DNA of 18,072 bases. It comes from an uncultured Clostridia bacterium. Its GTDB lineage: Bacteria; Bacillota; Clostridia; UBA1381. Below, piece by piece: positions 12,596 to 18,072 of this stretch. The notes under the pieces are model-generated. The model ran no database searches. It worked only from the letters and a program-made list of their open reading frames with translations, and was not told the origin of the DNA. Each line of letters starts with the position of its first letter. The first letter of the stretch is position 1. The stretch lies in assembly GCA_910579415.1 (NCBI GenBank), contig CAJTUY010000040.1:1-18072 (forward strand), given 5' to 3'. A program made the position numbers and the translations under genes.

Positions 12596-13094
12596 GGAAG
12601 AAATTTTAAAAATATTTAAAAACAAGCATAACCGGGTGATATGTATAATATTTATAATTGGAGTTGTACTCATGGTGGCGGCGGGCGGACATAAAAAGGA
12701 AGCACCGGCTGTTAATGCCGATACGAAGGTAAGCGCCGAAGCTGAGGAAGGGCGGCTTGCAGGTATTCTTTCCGAAATAAACGGCGCAGGAAAGGTATCG
12801 GTGATGATAACCTATTATTCAAGCTCACAAAAGGATATCGCTTATGAAACAAAGACTGCCTCGAGAGAGGACAAGAGCGAGGAGAGCGAAGATAAGAAGG
12901 CTGTCATGACGGACGGAGAGCCTATGGTGGTAAAAGAGGTGTACCCGAAGGTCAAGGGTGTTATTGTGACTGCCGAAGGGGCGGGAAACGCGGCTGTAAG
13001 GTCGGCGATTTCTGAGGCTGTCGCTGCCGCCCTTGATGTACCTGCGCATAGAATCTGTATATATAAAAAGGAGGAAAAGAAAAAATGGTTTTAA
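12588..13094 (+). CDS. spoIIIAG: Stage III sporulation protein AG
   Basis: SpoIIIAG forms the large oligomeric ring of the mother-cell channel through a ring-building motif fold. The 168-residue product has one transmembrane helix (17-34) and an extracytoplasmic domain whose part from about residue 60 (LAGILSEINGAGKVSVMITYYSS) and C-terminus (VKGVIVTAEGAGN, SEAVAAALDVP) are characteristic. The ATG at 12588 follows GAGGTGG (12578-12584); earlier in-frame starts at 12552 lie inside spoIIIAF with no ribosome site. It is shorter than Bacillus SpoIIIAG, mainly in the acidic loop. It overlaps spoIIIAH by ten bases. Confidence 0.93.
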   Translation: MNKEEILKIFKNKHNRVICIIFIIGVVLMVAAGGHKKEAPAVNADTKVSAEAEEGRLAGILSEINGAGKVSVMITYYSSSQKDIAYETKTASREDKSEESEDKKAVMTDGEPMVVKEVYPKVKGVIVTAEGAGNAAVRSAISEAVAAALDVPAHRICIYKKEEKKKWF

Positions 13095-13723
13095 AGAAAA
13101 AGGAGATAATTGCGGCATCGCTTGTAGTTCTTATAGGAGTGGCAGGCTATCTTAACTGGTCGTATCAGGACACAATAAAGGTACGTGACGGAGAAAGCTA
13201 TATTGAAACAGGCAAGAAACTCGGCGAAGCTCAGTATGTAAACGCGGTTGATGAAAATGAGGAAAAGGAAGAAAATAAAGATGACAGCGAGGCGGCTAAT
13301 GCTGATAATGCAGAGGACAGCAATGCTGAAAACAAAGAGGAAAACAGCGGTGAAACCGCTGAAACGGCAAGCAGTGAGAATTATTTTGAACAGGCTCGCA
13401 TGAATAAAGAAAACTCCCGTTCAAAATCACTGGAAATATTGAATCAGACAGCTGAAAATGACAGCTTTGACAGTGAAATCCGTCAGAAGGCGGGAGATAA
13501 GATTCTGGCAGTTGCAAACAATGTTCAGAAGGAATCTGAAATTGAGAGTATAGCGCAGTCAAAGGGATATAATGAAATTTGCGTTTATGTAGATGATACC
13601 GAAGCAAATGTGATGGTAAGGAAAAACGGCTTCAATGACGATGACGCTGTAAAGCTTACAGCTATTGTAACGGAACAGCTTAAAATTTCCGCGCAAAATG
13701 TAAAAATAGTTGAAGTAAAATAA
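13085..13723 (+). CDS. spoIIIAH: Stage III sporulation protein AH (SpoIIQ partner)
   Basis: SpoIIIAH spans the mother-cell membrane and binds forespore SpoIIQ across the intermembrane space, forming the zipper and channel. The 212-residue product has one N-terminal helix (about 8-24), an acidic, Asn-, Glu- and Ala-rich low-complexity linker (about 55-95), and a C-terminal YscJ/FliF-like ring domain (about 100-212: YFEQARMNKENSRSKSLE, then AVANNVQKESEIE). AAGGAGG lies before the ATG, inside spoIIIAG. The end of this gene contains the asp23 promoter -35. Confidence 0.94.
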   Translation: MVLKKKEIIAASLVVLIGVAGYLNWSYQDTIKVRDGESYIETGKKLGEAQYVNAVDENEEKEENKDDSEAANADNAEDSNAENKEENSGETAETASSENYFEQARMNKENSRSKSLEILNQTAENDSFDSEIRQKAGDKILAVANNVQKESEIESIAQSKGYNEICVYVDDTEANVMVRKNGFNDDDAVKLTAIVTEQLKISAQNVKIVEVK

Positions 13724-13738
13724 AATCTGTGATATACT
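13710..13738 (+). promoter_or_regulatory. Sigma-A promoter of the asp23-like gene
   Basis: TTGAAG (13710-13715) and TATACT (13733-13738) are 17 bases apart, with a TGA extended -10 (13730-13732). The -35 lies in the last codons of spoIIIAH. The promoter would let the Asp23 gene be expressed in growing cells as well as with the sporulation operon. Confidence 0.75.
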
Positions 13739-13770
13739 ATTCGTATATTAAGAATACGGAGGTAGCTATT

Positions 13771-14265
13771 ATGGACGAAGAAATCAGAAACGAATTTGAG
13801 GAAACGGCGGAAGAAGATACAGCGGCGGAAACTATTGTTGAAACAGACGAGGAAGAACCCATAGGCAATATAAAAATTTCAGTTGATGTTGTTTCTACAA
13901 TTGCCGGTATTGCGGCAAGTGAGGTTGAAGGTGTTGCCGGTATGTACGGTACATTTGCGGGAGGAATTGCAGAAATGCTCGGTGCAAAGAAAAATCCTTC
14001 AAAGGGAGTTAAGGTTGACATGGGCGAGGGTACTGCTGCGATTGATTTGTATATTGTAGTAGACTACGGCGTACGTATTCCCGAGCTGTCGTGGGAGATA
14101 CAGGAAAGCGTTAAGAATAACGTTGAAACCATGACAGGTTTGGACGTTCTTAAAGTTAATATTCATATTGAAGGCGTAAGCTTTGAAAAGGAAAACGAGG
14201 AGAAAATCGAGCTTGACGCAGAGGACGGCAATGATACGGACGACATGGATGAAATCGCAGATTGA
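13771..14265 (+). CDS. Asp23/Gls24 family envelope stress response protein
   Basis: The 164-residue protein has an acidic N-terminal tail (1-30), the Asp23 domain (about 31-135: ISVDVVSTIAGIAASEVEGVAGMYG, then a glycine-rich YGVRIPELSWEIQESV stretch) and a second acidic tail. There is no membrane segment. Family members in Bacillus (YqhY) and staphylococci are linked to envelope homeostasis, and yqhY also lies just downstream of the spoIIIA operon region, so the context agrees. The ATG at 13771 follows CGGAGGT; the in-frame ATG at 13729 lies in the promoter. In Bacillus yqhY is near accBC, but no acc gene is seen here. Confidence 0.93.
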   Translation: MDEEIRNEFEETAEEDTAAETIVETDEEEPIGNIKISVDVVSTIAGIAASEVEGVAGMYGTFAGGIAEMLGAKKNPSKGVKVDMGEGTAAIDLYIVVDYGVRIPELSWEIQESVKNNVETMTGLDVLKVNIHIEGVSFEKENEEKIELDAEDGNDTDDMDEIAD

Positions 14266-14281
14266 TTTAAACGGATTAAAC

Positions 14282-14321
14282 GGATAAATTGTTGTTTGGA
14301 TTTTCAAACAACAATTTATCC
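14282..14321. repeat. Perfect 17-bp hairpin between asp23 and the folT promoter
   Basis: Bases 14282-14298 and 14305-14321 are exact inverted copies around a six-base loop (GATTTT). No T run follows on either strand, so it is not a standard intrinsic terminator. It ends eight bases before the -35 of the folT promoter. It may end asp23 transcripts or be a protein-binding site. TTAAACGGA is repeated in tandem just before it (14268-14285). Confidence 0.75.
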
Positions 14322-14329
14322 AAAAACTC

Positions 14330-14359
14330 TTGACAAAAAAGTACAAAAGAGTATATAAT
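14330..14359 (+). promoter_or_regulatory. Sigma-A promoter of the THF riboswitch-folT unit
   Basis: TTGACA (14330-14335) and TATAAT (14354-14359) are both perfect, with an 18-base spacer. The transcript should start near 14366, just before the riboswitch aptamer. Confidence 0.85.
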
Positions 14360-14378
14360 TTAATATACAATCGAACAA

Positions 14379-14474
14379 CAGAGTAGGTTTATGCGCGTAA
14401 AGTGCAGGGTGAACGGGGAGTTGTCACCCTGACGAAAAGCAGTATGCTTGCGGTGCATAGGTCGCATCCCGCTG
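14379..14474 (+). ncRNA. Tetrahydrofolate (THF) riboswitch
   Basis: The sequence follows the THF (folE/folT) aptamer pattern: P1 CAG/CTG (14379-14381 with 14472-14474), GAGTAG, a P2 stem (TATGC with GCATA), the conserved GCGTAAAGTG segment, P3 CAGGGTGA/TCACCCTG (14405-14412 with 14424-14431), a P4 hairpin AAGCA/TGCTT (14437-14449), GCGGTGCAT, and GCATCCCG. The pseudoknot CGGG (14414-14417) with CCCG (14468-14471) is conserved by pairing. THF riboswitches sense reduced folates, and the next gene is a folate transporter, which supports the call. The expression platform is unclear: a T7 tract (14494-14500) begins a hairpin with GCC-A7 rather than ending one. Confidence 0.93.
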
Positions 14475-14493
14475 GAAAAATAGTGAGCATCTC

Positions 14494-14523
14494 TTTTTTT
14501 GGCGAGTTTGATTGCCAAAAAAA
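14494..14523 (+). promoter_or_regulatory. Hairpin between the riboswitch and the folT ribosome site
   Basis: Seven T plus GGC (14494-14503) pair with GCC plus seven A (14514-14523) around a ten-base loop. It ends four bases before CGGAGG, the folT ribosome site. It may be part of the riboswitch expression platform, but the mutually exclusive fold was not found. Confidence 0.45.
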
Positions 14524-14541
14524 TTACGGAGGTGTTTTTTA

Positions 14542-15090
14542 ATGCTTGAAAAGATTAAACAGTCAGCGAAAAATCTGACAACAGTAAGAGGAATAACTCT
14601 TGCGGGAATATTTATCGCCCTGCATGCGGTACTTGGAATTTTTAAAATTCCGTTTGCGCTGGACAACAGAATAACACTTACATTTGCGGTGTCTGCTGCG
14701 GCAGGCATAGTTCTGGGACCTGTTCCGGCTATGATTATATGCGGTTTTGGAGATATACTCGGATTTTTGTTGAATCCGGGAGGAGGCTCGTATTTTCCGG
14801 GCTTTACAATATCGGCAATGCTTGGTGGACTTATCTACGGGCTTTGCTTTTACAAACGCGGTAAAAAGTATTTTATGCTCTGGACGATTTTAGCCGTATT
14901 TATGGTGACGCTGTTTGTAAACATAGTACTTAATACCTATTGGCTGTCGGTTATGTATCAAAAGGCATATCAGGTATTTGCGGCAATGCGTATTATTAAA
15001 AATCTTGTGGTCTTTCCCGTTCATGTCATTGTCATATACGCTGTATTTATGTTAACCGAAAAAACCGGAATAGGTAAAAAATATCTATAA
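14542..15090 (+). CDS. folT: Folate ECF transporter S component FolT
   Basis: FolT is the membrane substrate-binding subunit that captures folate and docks onto the shared ECF energy module (EcfA, EcfA', EcfT, not in this window). The 182-residue protein has about six hydrophobic segments and the FolT-type pattern RITLTFAVSAAAGIVLGPVPA, GFGDILGFLLNPGG and YFPGFTISA, with Arg and Lys near the first helices. The ATG at 14542 has GGAGG upstream; the in-frame ATG at 14512 lies in the leader hairpin. The THF riboswitch directly upstream independently supports a folate substrate and implies repression when reduced folate is plentiful. Confidence 0.94.
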   Translation: MLEKIKQSAKNLTTVRGITLAGIFIALHAVLGIFKIPFALDNRITLTFAVSAAAGIVLGPVPAMIICGFGDILGFLLNPGGGSYFPGFTISAMLGGLIYGLCFYKRGKKYFMLWTILAVFMVTLFVNIVLNTYWLSVMYQKAYQVFAAMRIIKNLVVFPVHVIVIYAVFMLTEKTGIGKKYL

Positions 15091-15139
15091 TAAACAAATT
15101 TTTTGTCGAAAATGCCTTAAAATAATTAGAATATGTCAC

Positions 15140-15168
15140 TTGAAAAAATAGCTAATATATGATATATT
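15140..15168 (+). promoter_or_regulatory. Sigma-A promoter of prs
   Basis: TTGAAA (15140-15145) and TATATT (15163-15168) are 17 bases apart, with a TGA extension before the -10. It lies in the 126-base gap after folT and about 50 bases before the prs ATG. Confidence 0.65.
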
Positions 15169-15216
15169 TGAATAGTAAAAAGCTACATAATCTGTTCATG
15201 CAGAAGGAGATTTACT

Positions 15217-16350
15217 ATGACAAATAATTTTATAAGTGATGAAGCGCCGATAGTGGGCAAGCTGAGTATCATCAGCATGAAGGGCTGTGAAAATATCACG
15301 GCGAGGATTGACGAGTATTTAAAGGCATTCCGTAACTACGAGGATACGGAAACGTACGTTACTCATGTAAACTGTCCGAGATTCGGTACAGGTGAAGGTA
15401 AGTGCGTTATTGATGAAACAGTAAGAGGTCATGACGTATATATCATATGTGACGTATTCAATTACGGAGTTACATATAAAATGTATGGTTTTGAGAACCA
15501 TATGAGTCCTGACGACCATTTTCAGGATTTAAAGCGCGTTATTGCGGCTATGGGCGGTAAGGCAAGACGTGTAACGGTGGTAATGCCCATGCTTTACGAG
15601 GGCAGACAGCACAGACGTGCGGGACGTGAATCGCTTGACGCTGCGCTTATGCTTCAGGAGCTTGTAAATATGGGCGTAGCCAATATTATTACATTTGATG
15701 CGCACGACCCGAGAATTTCAAATGCAATTCCTCTTTCGGGCTTTGATGATGTACAGGCTACATATCAGATGATTAAGGCGATTGTGAGGGCGGTTCCCGA
15801 TATTTCGCTTAATAAGCAGGATACGATAGTAATATCTCCGGACGAGGGCGGTATGTCAAGATGTATGTACTATTCCTCAGTGCTGAAGCTTGACTTGGGT
15901 ATGTTCTATAAAAGACGTGATTACTCGCGTATAGAAAACGGAAAAAATCCTATTGAAGCCCATGAGTATCTTGGACGTGAAGTCAGTGGCAAGGATGTTA
16001 TTATTGTAGACGATATGATTTCGTCGGGCGAATCTGTTATAGATGTTGCAAGAAATCTTAAGAGTCAGGGAGCAAAGAGAATATTTGTATTTGCGTCATT
16101 CGGACTTTTCTGTAACGGTCTTGACTGCTTTGACGAGGCATATAAAGAGGGTATTGTGGATAAAATTTTCACAACAAACCTAATTTACAGAAATCCCGAC
16201 CTTGCGTCGCGCGAGTGGTACTGGGAGGTTGATATGTCTAAGTATATCTCACTGCTTATTGATACGCTTAATCATGATGAAACTATCTCCAACCTGCTTA
16301 ATCCTGTTAATAAGATTAAAGCTCTTGTCGATAAGCTTGAAAACAAATAA
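15217..16350 (+). CDS. prs: Ribose-phosphate pyrophosphokinase, divergent long form
   Basis: This enzyme would make PRPP from ribose 5-phosphate and ATP for nucleotide, His and Trp synthesis. The product has 377 residues, about 60 more than ordinary Prs. The C-terminal phosphoribosyltransferase half is clear: VISPDEGGMSR (about 205-215) and the PRPP loop VIIVDDMISSGESV (about 264-277). In the N-terminal half the usual RQDRK region reads YEGRQHRRAGRESLDAA and the usual DLHA reads FDAHDPR, so the ATP and substrate region is altered but recognisable. Extra residues lie at the N-terminus and C-terminus. AAGGAGA precedes the ATG. It is followed after 17 bases by a nucleotidyltransferase, probably in the same transcript. 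It could be a second, specialised Prs paralogue. Confidence 0.88.
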   Translation: MTNNFISDEAPIVGKLSIISMKGCENITARIDEYLKAFRNYEDTETYVTHVNCPRFGTGEGKCVIDETVRGHDVYIICDVFNYGVTYKMYGFENHMSPDDHFQDLKRVIAAMGGKARRVTVVMPMLYEGRQHRRAGRESLDAALMLQELVNMGVANIITFDAHDPRISNAIPLSGFDDVQATYQMIKAIVRAVPDISLNKQDTIVISPDEGGMSRCMYYSSVLKLDLGMFYKRRDYSRIENGKNPIEAHEYLGREVSGKDVIIVDDMISSGESVIDVARNLKSQGAKRIFVFASFGLFCNGLDCFDEAYKEGIVDKIFTTNLIYRNPDLASREWYWEVDMSKYISLLIDTLNHDETISNLLNPVNKIKALVDKLENK

Positions 16351-16367
16351 ATATAGGAGAACAGTAT

Positions 16368-17120
16368 ATGCAGTGTATATTACTTGCGGCGGGTTATGCA
16401 ACGCGTTTGTATCCGCTGACCGAAAATATGCCGAAAGCTCTTTTAAAGCTTGGCGATAAAACTATACTTGATATGGTAGTGGATAAAATTGATGAAGTTC
16501 ATGACGTGGAAAAGATATATATTGTCACTAACAAAAAATTCTGTAAAAACTTTGAGGCATGGGCGGAAGAGCATAACGGAAGCAAGCCTGTTGAGGTAAT
16601 CAACGACCATACTACCGATAATGATAACCGTCTTGGCGCTATCGGGGATTTAAGATATGTTATCGACTTAAAGAATATTGATGATGAAATTCTTGTCATG
16701 GCAAGCGATAATATATTTAATTTTTCACTCAATGATTTTGTTGATATATATCGTCAGAAGAATTGTGACATGATTTGCGCACACAGAATAAAAAAACGTG
16801 AGGATTTGCATTCAATGGGCGTGGCTGAGCTTGATGAAAAAGGTAAGGTTCTGGGATTTGAGGAAAAGCCGGAAAATCCGAAGACAGACTTGGGTGTATC
16901 GCCGTTTTATCTTTATAAACAAGATACGCTGCCGCTTATTGATGAATATTTAAAGACAGGTAATAATCCTGACGCGCCCGGACATTTTGTTCCGTGGCTG
17001 ATAGGCAGAAAAGATGTATATGCGTATGTTTTTGACGCTGTACGCATAGACATAGGAACTCCCGAAAGCTATTATGATGCTGTGGACAGACTGGAAAAGG
17101 GTATATTATTTAAAGATTAA
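16368..17120 (+). CDS. Sugar-phosphate nucleotidyltransferase (NTP_transferase family)
   Basis: The 250-residue cytosolic protein has the signature LAAGYATRLYPLTENMPKALL (5-25), which binds the NTP, then a Rossmann-like domain with VMASDNIF near 108-115 as the metal-binding Asp segment, EEKPENPKTD near 165-174, and VDIGTPESYYDA-type ending (RIDIGTPESYYDAV). This pattern is typical of glucose-1-phosphate thymidylyl/uridylyl- or mannose-type transferases that make NDP-sugars. The exact sugar cannot be told from sequence. AGGAGA precedes the ATG, 17 bases after prs, suggesting an operon, and a terminator follows. There are no glycan genes around it to specify a pathway. Confidence 0.9.
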   Translation: MQCILLAAGYATRLYPLTENMPKALLKLGDKTILDMVVDKIDEVHDVEKIYIVTNKKFCKNFEAWAEEHNGSKPVEVINDHTTDNDNRLGAIGDLRYVIDLKNIDDEILVMASDNIFNFSLNDFVDIYRQKNCDMICAHRIKKREDLHSMGVAELDEKGKVLGFEEKPENPKTDLGVSPFYLYKQDTLPLIDEYLKTGNNPDAPGHFVPWLIGRKDVYAYVFDAVRIDIGTPESYYDAVDRLEKGILFKD

Positions 17121-17142
17121 AAAGGACGTAAGTCCTTTTTTT
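17119..17142 (+). terminator. Rho-independent terminator after the nucleotidyltransferase
   Basis: AAAGGAC (17121-17127) pairs with GTCCTTT (17132-17138) around a GTAA loop, followed by T residues to 17142. It overlaps the stop codon of the nucleotidyltransferase gene and ends the prs operon. Confidence 0.85.
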
Positions 17143-17236
17143 CTTTTGTGACAGGCATGGCGTGTCCGTACAGGAATACACCTCTTTTTAAATGTATAGA
17201 GATAGTATTGAATATATTCAGAAAGGTAATGGTGTT

Positions 17237-17701
17237 ATGGTAAAAAAAAGGGCAATGAGAGAACAGGCGTCGGCAGAGGTGAGGGGAAGCGGTAAATATC
17301 CGAATTTAAGAGGGAAGGTAACTTTTGTTCAGATGACAAACGGTGTGCTTGTCACAGCGGAAATGTTCGGGCTTCCGTATAATACGGATAAGTGCAGCAA
17401 CGGAATTTTTGCGTTTCATATACATTCGGGCGGTTCATGTACGGGAAATAGTGAGGAACCGTTTGCGAATACCGACGGACATTATAATCCGAATAATTGT
17501 CCGCACCCGTATCATGCGGGCGATTTACCGCCGCTGTTCGGGAATAAAGGATATGCGTATATGTCGGTTTTTACCGATAGATTTACTGTAAGGGAAATAG
17601 TCGGAAGGACAGTCGTGGTGCATGCAAATTATGATGATTTTTCGACACAGCCGTCAGGCAATGCAGGAGCTAAAATTGCCTGCGGTTTAATACGCGCGTG
17701 A
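17237..17701 (+). CDS. Cu/Zn superoxide dismutase-like protein, no signal peptide
   Basis: The 154-residue protein belongs to the SOD_Cu family, whose members convert superoxide to peroxide and oxygen. All metal ligands can be aligned: His61 and His63 (HIH), bridging His82, His90, His93, Asp96 (HAGD) and His129. The disulfide pair is Cys68 and Cys149. The final GNAGAKIACGLI motif has Lys146 where the guiding active-site Arg is usual. The zinc loop is short: two residues lie between His90 and His93 against about eight in animal enzymes. The N-terminus (MVKKRAMREQ) has no signal peptide, so the protein should be cytosolic, unlike most bacterial SodC. AGAAAGG lies ten bases before the ATG at 17237; the longer in-frame ATG at 17192 has no ribosome site. 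It is transcribed alone, and no clear sigma-A promoter was seen. Confidence 0.88.
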   Translation: MVKKRAMREQASAEVRGSGKYPNLRGKVTFVQMTNGVLVTAEMFGLPYNTDKCSNGIFAFHIHSGGSCTGNSEEPFANTDGHYNPNNCPHPYHAGDLPPLFGNKGYAYMSVFTDRFTVREIVGRTVVVHANYDDFSTQPSGNAGAKIACGLIRA

Positions 17702-17705
17702 ATTG

Positions 17706-17729
17706 AAGCAGGAAGAGATTCCTGCTTTT
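17706..17729 (+). terminator. Rho-independent terminator after the SOD-like gene
   Basis: AAGCAGGAA (17706-17714) pairs exactly with TTCCTGCTT (17719-17727) around a GAGA loop, with a short T run (17726-17729). Confidence 0.82.
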
Positions 17730-17770
17730 AATTTGCGTAAAATCGGGCATAATACGGAGGTGTCGGATAC

Positions 17771-17839
17771 ATGAAAAAAAGTTTAAAAAAAGTGTTGACA
17801 AAGGACAGGCTTTTTGATATAATAGACTGCGTCAGTTGA
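17771..17839 (+). CDS. Possible 22-codon leader or remnant ORF
   Basis: CGGAGG (17755-17760) lies ten bases before an ATG that opens 22 codons (MKKSLKKVLTKDRLFDIIDC, then Val-Ser and TGA). The reading frame runs across the tRNA-Ser promoter. The ribosome site is as good as those of real genes in this window. A possible CATAAT -10 lies at 17748-17753 but is too close to the ribosome site for a normal leader. It may be a small peptide, or the remnant of a gene displaced by the tRNA. Confidence 0.25.
   Translation: MKKSLKKVLTKDRLFDIIDCVS
17795..17823 (+). promoter_or_regulatory. Perfect consensus promoter of tRNA-Ser
   Basis: TTGACA (17795-17800), 17 bases, then TATAAT (17818-17823), with a TGA extended -10. 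The start point is about 25 bases before the mature tRNA, as expected for a strongly expressed stable RNA. Confidence 0.88.
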
Positions 17840-17855
17840 GCTGACATAACAATAT

Positions 17856-17945
17856 GGAGAGATGTCTGAGTGGTTGAAAGAGCCGGTCTTGAAAACCGGT
17901 GACGGTTTGCGCCGTCCGTGGGTTCGAATCCCACTCTCTCCTCCA
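17856..17945 (+). tRNA. tRNA-Ser (anticodon UGA)
   Basis: The 90-base class II tRNA has acceptor stem GGAGAGA/TCTCTCC, a D arm with GAGTGGTTGAAAGAG, anticodon stem CCGGT/ACCGG with loop CTTGAAA (anticodon TGA), a long variable arm (GACGG/CCGTC) and T arm GTGGG-TTCGAAT-CCCAC. CCA is encoded at 17943-17945. The discriminator base is T, where G is common in bacterial tRNA-Ser. It reads UCA and probably other UCN codons. Confidence 0.97.
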
Positions 17946-17992
17946 TTTTATTTTACAGACAAAGTCTGTGAAAGAAAATTAAATAACAGTGC

Positions 17993-18051
17993 TTGCATAC
18001 AAATCTGATTGCTAATTAGAACGGCAGCAATTAAAATTTTAATGTATGCAA
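17993..18051. repeat. Nested inverted repeat after tRNA-Ser
   Basis: TTGCATACA (17993-18001) and TGTATGCAA (18043-18051) enclose a second pair ATTGCT (18008-18013) and AGCAAT (18026-18031). A T-rich stretch follows. It may be a weak terminator of the tRNA transcript or a processing structure. A smaller hairpin ACAGAC/GTCTGT lies at 17955-17969, without a T run. Confidence 0.5.
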
Positions 18052-18061
18052 TTTTCTTTAT

Positions 18062-18072
18062 GGAGAAGTACT
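18062..18072 (+). tRNA. Possible 5' end of a second tRNA (cut by window edge)
   Basis: The last 11 bases, GGAGAAGTACT, look like a tRNA acceptor strand (seven bases), then T8, A9 and the first D-arm bases. This is typical of a clostridial tRNA-Ser. It lies 117 bases after tRNA-Ser(UGA). Only the first bases are present, so the call is tentative. Confidence 0.35.

Noticed and set aside
13740..13758. Short inverted repeat CGTAT/ATACG before the asp23 ribosome site
   Set aside because: A five-base match in AT-rich sequence is expected by chance.
17728..17946. Minus-strand ORF antisense to tRNA-Ser, beginning MEERVGFEPTDG
   Set aside because: It is the reverse translation of the tRNA-Ser gene. 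GFEPT...RFSRPA-like 'proteins' are a well-known annotation artefact across bacteria.
1..18072. CRISPR arrays, insertion sequence transposases, integrases or phage genes
   Set aside because: No regularly spaced repeats and no protein with transposase, integrase or phage features were seen on either strand; the only candidate mobile element is the small palindrome at 12021-12126.

Overview
The window looks like chromosomal core sequence from a low-GC, anaerobic, endospore-forming Firmicute of the class Clostridia. The evidence is a complete spoIIIA operon (spoIIIAA to spoIIIAH) followed by an Asp23-family gene, a CIRCE heat-shock operator, a THF riboswitch before an ECF-type folate transporter gene, the Firmicute secA/prfB gene order, and sigma-A-type promoters with strong Shine-Dalgarno sites throughout. 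I do not assign a genus.

Layout. Positions 1-66 hold the promoter and first codons of a leftward gene that runs off the edge. A small AT-rich hypothetical gene (196-498) is followed by a perfect CIRCE operator and htpG (612-2486). A LytTR regulator and a four-helix membrane protein (2628-3486) form a two-gene cassette bracketed by near-identical terminator hairpins. On the minus strand, secA, a small two-helix membrane protein and prfB form a tight operon (7729 to 3507). prfB needs a programmed +1 frameshift at CTT-TGA-C, so its real start is at 4626. Upstream of secA are a minimal GGDEF protein (minus) and a divergent XRE regulator (plus), whose shared control region contains a perfect-consensus promoter and an 8-bp inverted repeat.

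From 8955 to 13723 the eight spoIIIA genes encode the mother-cell side of the SpoIIIA-SpoIIQ channel apparatus (ATPase, membrane subunits, ring proteins). Most junctions overlap or abut. The exception is spoIIIAE/spoIIIAF, where about 106 bp of nested inverted repeat, resembling a MITE with a TA duplication, sits between the genes. An asp23-like gene with its own promoter follows. Then come a perfect 17-bp hairpin, a THF riboswitch and folT; a divergent ribose-phosphate pyrophosphokinase paired with a sugar nucleotidyltransferase; a leaderless Cu/Zn superoxide dismutase-like protein; and tRNA-Ser(UGA). The last 11 bases look like the start of another tRNA.

Most of the window is housekeeping and sporulation DNA. 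The items most worth a second look are the palindromic insertion inside the spoIIIA operon, CIRCE control of htpG together with the Cys/His-rich HtpG linker, the LytTR/membrane-protein cassette with twin terminators, the GGDEF/XRE divergent region, and the SOD-like protein with a shortened zinc loop and Lys in place of the active-site Arg. I did not find a clearly new multi-gene system.
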